Source: an uncultured Fibrobacter sp. (GTDB lineage: Bacteria > Fibrobacterota > Fibrobacteria > Fibrobacterales > Fibrobacteraceae). Taken from it: 5,727 nt of DNA. Positions 5,127 through 5,727 of this stretch are shown piece after piece. The stretch lies in the NCBI RefSeq assembly GCF_937877005.1, contig NZ_CALEFV010000349.1:1-5727 (forward strand), read 5' to 3'. Each line of letters starts with the position of its first letter. The stretch's first letter is position 1. Below the pieces are notes generated by a model. It was not told the DNA's origin, did no database searches, and saw nothing but the letters and a program-made list of their open reading frames with translations. The translations under genes and the position numbers were made by a program.

Positions 5127-5727
5127 ATGATGAAGAATGTCGGTTTGTTGCCGTCGGGTGAAGTTGACGGCGAGAAGAACGAAATCATCGTGTATCAGCC
5201 GGAAGGGGGCGAATTTCACATCGAGGTTCGCGTGGATCAGGATACTGTCTGGCTGACGCAGGCGCAGATGGCTGAACTGTTTGGGACGGTGCCTCAAAAT
5301 ATCACTGTTCATATTAAAAAAGTCTATGATGAAGGGGAATTGGAGAAAAATTCAACTTGTAAAGAATATTTACAAGTTGCCAGTGAAGGAAGTCGTAAGG
5401 TTAAAAGGACTTTAAAATTCTATAACCTTGATGTTATAATTTCTGTTGGTTATCGTGTCAAATCAATTCAAGGCACACGCTTCCGTCAGTGGGCAAACCG
5501 TGTCCTCAAAGAGCACATGTTGAAGGGCTTCAGCGTAAACCAGCGCCTTGTTGCCCATGAAAACAGGTTGGAAAACATTGATTCTCGGGTCATTTATCTC
5601 GAAAAGCAGGTGGATTTCTTCGTGAAGGCGAACTTGCCGCCTAAGGAGGGCGTTCTGCAGGCGAAAGCGTTTTGGAGCGGCTATGAGTTCGCGGTTCAAG
5701 TCGTCCGTTCGGCAAAAAAAGAGATTG
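5127..5727 (+). CDS. RhuM-family protein (partial, 3' end outside window)
   Basis: The frame is open from the ATG at 5127 to the window end, giving 200 residues and no stop. Residues 18-135 match the RhuM family (named after a Salmonella SPI-3 gene). EIIVYQPEGG (19-28) is followed by a helix-turn-helix-like WLTQAQMAELFG (42-53). FYNLDVIISVGYRVKS (98-113) and FRQWANRVLKEHMLKGF (119-135) are the most typical parts. A likely coiled coil (about 140-168) follows. The end, GYEFAVQVVRSAKKEI (185-200), resembles the start of the extra C-terminal domain seen in longer relatives, so I expect 300 or more residues in all. GGAGG (5117-5121) serves as ribosome binding site; the ATG at 5130 is an equally possible start. 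It is probably a DNA-binding protein; biochemical function is unknown. Such genes often neighbour restriction and defence genes. The middle of the gene (5311-5470) is far richer in A/T than its flanks. Confidence 0.85.
   Translation, partial: MMKNVGLLPSGEVDGEKNEIIVYQPEGGEFHIEVRVDQDTVWLTQAQMAELFGTVPQNITVHIKKVYDEGELEKNSTCKEYLQVASEGSRKVKRTLKFYNLDVIISVGYRVKSIQGTRFRQWANRVLKEHMLKGFSVNQRLVAHENRLENIDSRVIYLEKQVDFFVKANLPPKEGVLQAKAFWSGYEFAVQVVRSAKKEI

Noticed and set aside
4988..5699. Minus-strand frames over the RhuM gene (4988-5188, 5103-5312, 5463-5699)
   Set aside because: They lie opposite a promoter and a recognisable RhuM-family gene and show no family features.
1..5727. tRNA genes, rRNA or CRISPR array
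   Set aside because: No T-loop or anticodon-arm pattern, no rRNA sequence and no regularly spaced direct repeats with unique spacers. The repeats present are palindromic intergenic elements.

Overview
The window is most likely from a Fibrobacter-type genome. This rests on style, not on a database match: intergenic DNA carrying GTCAT(C/T)CTGAGCG...GTCGAAG(G/A)ATC palindromic repeats, a TTGACA/TATATT promoter, and GC-rich hairpin-filled spacers between A/T-rich accessory genes. I cannot confirm the genus.

Left part (1-705). A minus-strand gene of unknown identity leaves the window at base 1; only its first 20 codons are visible. Then comes about 640 bp without a convincing gene but full of structure. 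It holds a minus-strand terminator-like hairpin, an 11-bp inverted repeat bracketing one dispersed repeat, a ladder of three C-rich hairpins, a plus-strand terminator-like hairpin and a second dispersed repeat copy. Last is a roughly 155-nt rod-like palindrome followed by a T-run (472-644) that could be an uncharacterised structured RNA or repeat.

Centre (706-4853). Three plus-strand genes form a tight operon. The first encodes a cytosolic TPR protein with an HELTH zinc-metallopeptidase signature. The second encodes a small all-alpha MazG/dCTPase-like NTP pyrophosphohydrolase and starts inside the stop of the first (ATGA). The third, 12 bp further on, encodes a 626-residue protein with an N-terminal PD-(D/E)XK-type nuclease and a C-terminal DUF2075/Schlafen group 3-type SF1 helicase. 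An enzyme that sanitises nucleotides, a nuclease-helicase and a TPR-peptidase make a plausible, possibly undescribed, three-gene anti-phage system; that function is inference. The third gene is built like the single-gene nuclease-helicase immunity protein Nhi, as I recall that family.

Right part (4854-5727). The operon ends in overlapping alternative hairpins. A very GC-rich palindromic spacer follows, then a second terminator-like hairpin and a good sigma-70-type promoter whose -35 box lies in an inverted repeat. The promoter drives a RhuM-family gene that runs off the right edge. That gene is a base-composition mosaic: an A/T-rich core of about 29% G+C sits between flanks of about 50-56%. 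RhuM-family genes are often neighbours of restriction and other defence genes, which fits an accessory or defence-island setting.
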